This document shows positions 41,542-43,006 of a DNA stretch of 43,006 nucleotides, in pieces (positions within the stretch are counted from its first letter, which is position 1; each line of letters opens with the position of its first letter). This DNA is from Aquimarina sp. Aq78 (GTDB lineage Bacteria > Bacteroidota > Bacteroidia > Flavobacteriales > Flavobacteriaceae): contig NZ_OMKA01000019.1 in assembly GCF_900299525.1 (NCBI RefSeq), positions 1 to 43,006 of the forward strand, given 5' to 3'. The notes under the pieces were generated by a model. That model was not told the origin of the DNA. It made no database searches and was given only the letters and a program-made list of their open reading frames with translations. The translations under genes and the position numbers were made by a program.

Positions 41542-42591
41542 ATGAGAGTTTTAGTTTTAACAGTGTTAAGTTTTTTATTTAGTTTTTGTATTTCAGGTCA
41601 AGTAAAAATAGAAATTAGTGACTTCGGACAATTCTGTCCAAATACAAGAGATGGTCACTTAATAAGTGGTGATAGAGAATTTTCTGGACCAGTAAACCAT
41701 AAAATTTCGGTTGTTTTTTCATTATCAAACGACAATAAGACTATTAAATCAATTGTAGTCTTAAACATGGACGAAAGAAATAGTGAAAGTAAAAACGAAA
41801 CCAAAATAAAAGCAATTTGGGAGAAAGATATTTATGAAGCTCCAGAAGGTAAATACATTAAAGACTTCAAACTATCTGGAGAAGAAAATTATTCCTTATA
41901 TGAATCTATTAGCGTTGATGGTTTCACTGGTAAATCTGGAAGTGAAGTTTTTTGGAGTTGCAACGATGGAAAAACTTATGTTAGAGAGAATAAAGGTTTT
42001 TATTTTAGCTTTATTGCAGATACGGGATCAGATGATATAAGTGATGATCGTGATTGCCGTTGTGATAGTAGAATTAATTCGATAAAGACAGATAAAAAAT
42101 TAATTATAAATTTAGTGAATCATAAATATGGTAAGGTATGTAAATTAAAAAATTTGAAATTTGAAAAAGTATTAGAAGCATCCGTAGTCACAAAAGGAAA
42201 AGTACAGCTTTGGAATAATTTAGGAAACAGTAATAAATATGTTCCAAATGCTAATAATCAGAAGTGGCAAATTTTACACTATGAAGATGGGACTGTAAAG
42301 CTAAGAAACATTCATTTTAATATGGTATTGGAAGCAGCAGCGGGTACAACAAATAAAGTGCAATTATGGAAAGACTTAGGAAATAAAGACATATATGTTC
42401 CGAATGCTAATAATCAGAAATGGAAAATGATTGAATTTGGAGAAAATTTTAAGCTTGAAAATATACACGATTTTGATTCCTACTTAAATTCAATAAATGG
42501 AATTAAAATAAATGTTTTAGCTACTACTTCCGAAGGAATGAAAATTGATAGATGGTCTTTTGTAGATTGTGACACCCTTAAAATTCAATAA
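41542..42591 (+). CDS. Secreted ricin-type lectin domain protein
   Basis: A 349-residue exported protein. Residues 1-20 (MRVLVLTVLSFLFSFCISGQ) are the signal peptide; the ATG at 41542 is preferred over an open frame reaching upstream to 41443 because it begins at this signal. Residues 21-180 form an unfamiliar beta-rich domain with a final RDCRCDS. Residues about 195-342 are a beta-trefoil of the ricin type in three repeats, two of them nearly copies of each other: KVLEASVVTKGKVQLW..NNQKWQI and MVLEAAAGTTNKVQLW..NNQKWKM, then a diverged third ending DRWSF. The QxW-like motif is NQKW. Such domains bind carbohydrates. No catalytic domain is visible. It is a single plus-strand gene in an accessory region. 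Confidence 0.75.
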   Translation: MRVLVLTVLSFLFSFCISGQVKIEISDFGQFCPNTRDGHLISGDREFSGPVNHKISVVFSLSNDNKTIKSIVVLNMDERNSESKNETKIKAIWEKDIYEAPEGKYIKDFKLSGEENYSLYESISVDGFTGKSGSEVFWSCNDGKTYVRENKGFYFSFIADTGSDDISDDRDCRCDSRINSIKTDKKLIINLVNHKYGKVCKLKNLKFEKVLEASVVTKGKVQLWNNLGNSNKYVPNANNQKWQILHYEDGTVKLRNIHFNMVLEAAAGTTNKVQLWKDLGNKDIYVPNANNQKWKMIEFGENFKLENIHDFDSYLNSINGIKINVLATTSEGMKIDRWSFVDCDTLKIQ

Positions 42592-42966
42592 GATCTTATA
42601 TTTATAAAATGTTATATAAAGCTTCTTCTCAGAAGAATTGACTATCCATAACTATATGGTATAACTCGAATATAACCTGAACGATCAAAAAATGATACAG
42701 GCCAATCCCACTAGATAACTTTATGAAGAACATTATTTATGGGTAATGTACGGATGTTTAGGTTTAAAGAAAAATTAATTTCTAATTAGCACATAATTTT
42801 TTCTTGATTCATTAAGGACATTTAATTTTTTACGACGAATAATATTTTCAGGACAATTTTTCCCCGCTCCCGCTAGCGTCTCGCTAGTGGCGTCAAAGAT
42901 TGTCTCGTCCTAAAAAAAGTTTACATATTTATACTTAATCCTAAAATAGATTTACATCTATATTTT
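42592..42966. other. Terminal intergenic region with a GC-rich hairpin
   Basis: No gene is supported. CTAGCG and CGCTAG at about 42873-42887 pair around TCT, inside an outer pairing of GGACAA (42851) with TTGTC at about 42900. This GC-rich block stands out in AT-rich surroundings and may be a repeated extragenic element. Confidence 0.4.
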
Positions 42967-43000
42967 AATCCTATTATTGTAAACCAATAATAGGATTTTT
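42967..43000. terminator. Terminator near the window end
   Basis: AATCCTATTATTG (42967-42979) pairs perfectly with CAATAATAGGATT (42985-42997) around a 5-nt loop, with T residues after it and A-rich complement on the other strand. It may end the ricin-lectin transcript or a gene arriving from the right. Confidence 0.75.
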
Positions 43001-43006
43001 CATCGT

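Overview
The window is AT-rich chromosomal DNA from a member of the Bacteroidota, most likely a marine Flavobacteriaceae close to Aquimarina. The call rests on gene types typical of the group (DUF3276/PUR-like protein, long NusB, cyclophilin-FKBP fusion, DUF1573 lipoprotein next to YajC) and on several Bacteroidota -7 promoter elements of the TAnnTTTG type. Small genes carry double-glycine leaders of the flavobacterial style. No tRNA, rRNA, CRISPR array or intact transposase was seen.

Layout. 1-9.9 kb is ordinary housekeeping: CoA-binding protein, sodium:solute symporter, LolD-like ATPase, PAS protein, a degenerate methyltransferase-like protein, an ABC-F ATPase, a secreted C-type lectin protein and apolipoprotein N-acyltransferase. 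9.9-12.4 kb is a gene-poor island holding five intact double-glycine peptide precursors and one decayed copy. 12.4-18.7 kb is a core block: pssA convergent with a kdsD-tatC-CMD-lptB operon, which diverges from recQ. 18.7-20.8 kb holds a lanthipeptide-like precursor, a stand-alone LytTR regulator and another double-glycine precursor. 20.9-37.2 kb is mostly housekeeping: immunophilin fusion, bacillithiol-transferase-like protein, GNAT, thioredoxin-like protein, M14 peptidase, ABC exporter, leucine-type dehydrogenase, nusB-DUF1573-yajC, pepT, pyrD and a LysE-family exporter. 37.2-43.0 kb is an accessory stretch of repeats and unfamiliar small, lipoprotein and ricin-lectin genes.

The most notable signal is upstream of the double-glycine peptide genes. 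Four precursors (starts at 10614, 11451, 12156 and 20727 on the minus strand) carry a compact element that folds on paper as a textbook H-type RNA pseudoknot: stem 1 of 5 bp (GACAY with RTGTC), a 3-4 nt loop, stem 2 of 5-6 bp, no spacer between the stems, and a 9-nt A-rich third loop. It ends 26-27 nt before each start codon. Stem sequences differ between copies while pairing is kept, including across the two distant loci. A fifth copy (gene at 11750) has lost the 5' arm of stem 1. This looks like a shared cis-regulatory RNA tying scattered peptide genes into one regulon; it is inferred from reading only and needs a covariance search.

No maturation enzyme or peptidase-containing exporter for these peptides lies in the window, so those must be encoded elsewhere. 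The LytTR protein beside two of the precursors is a candidate regulator by position only.
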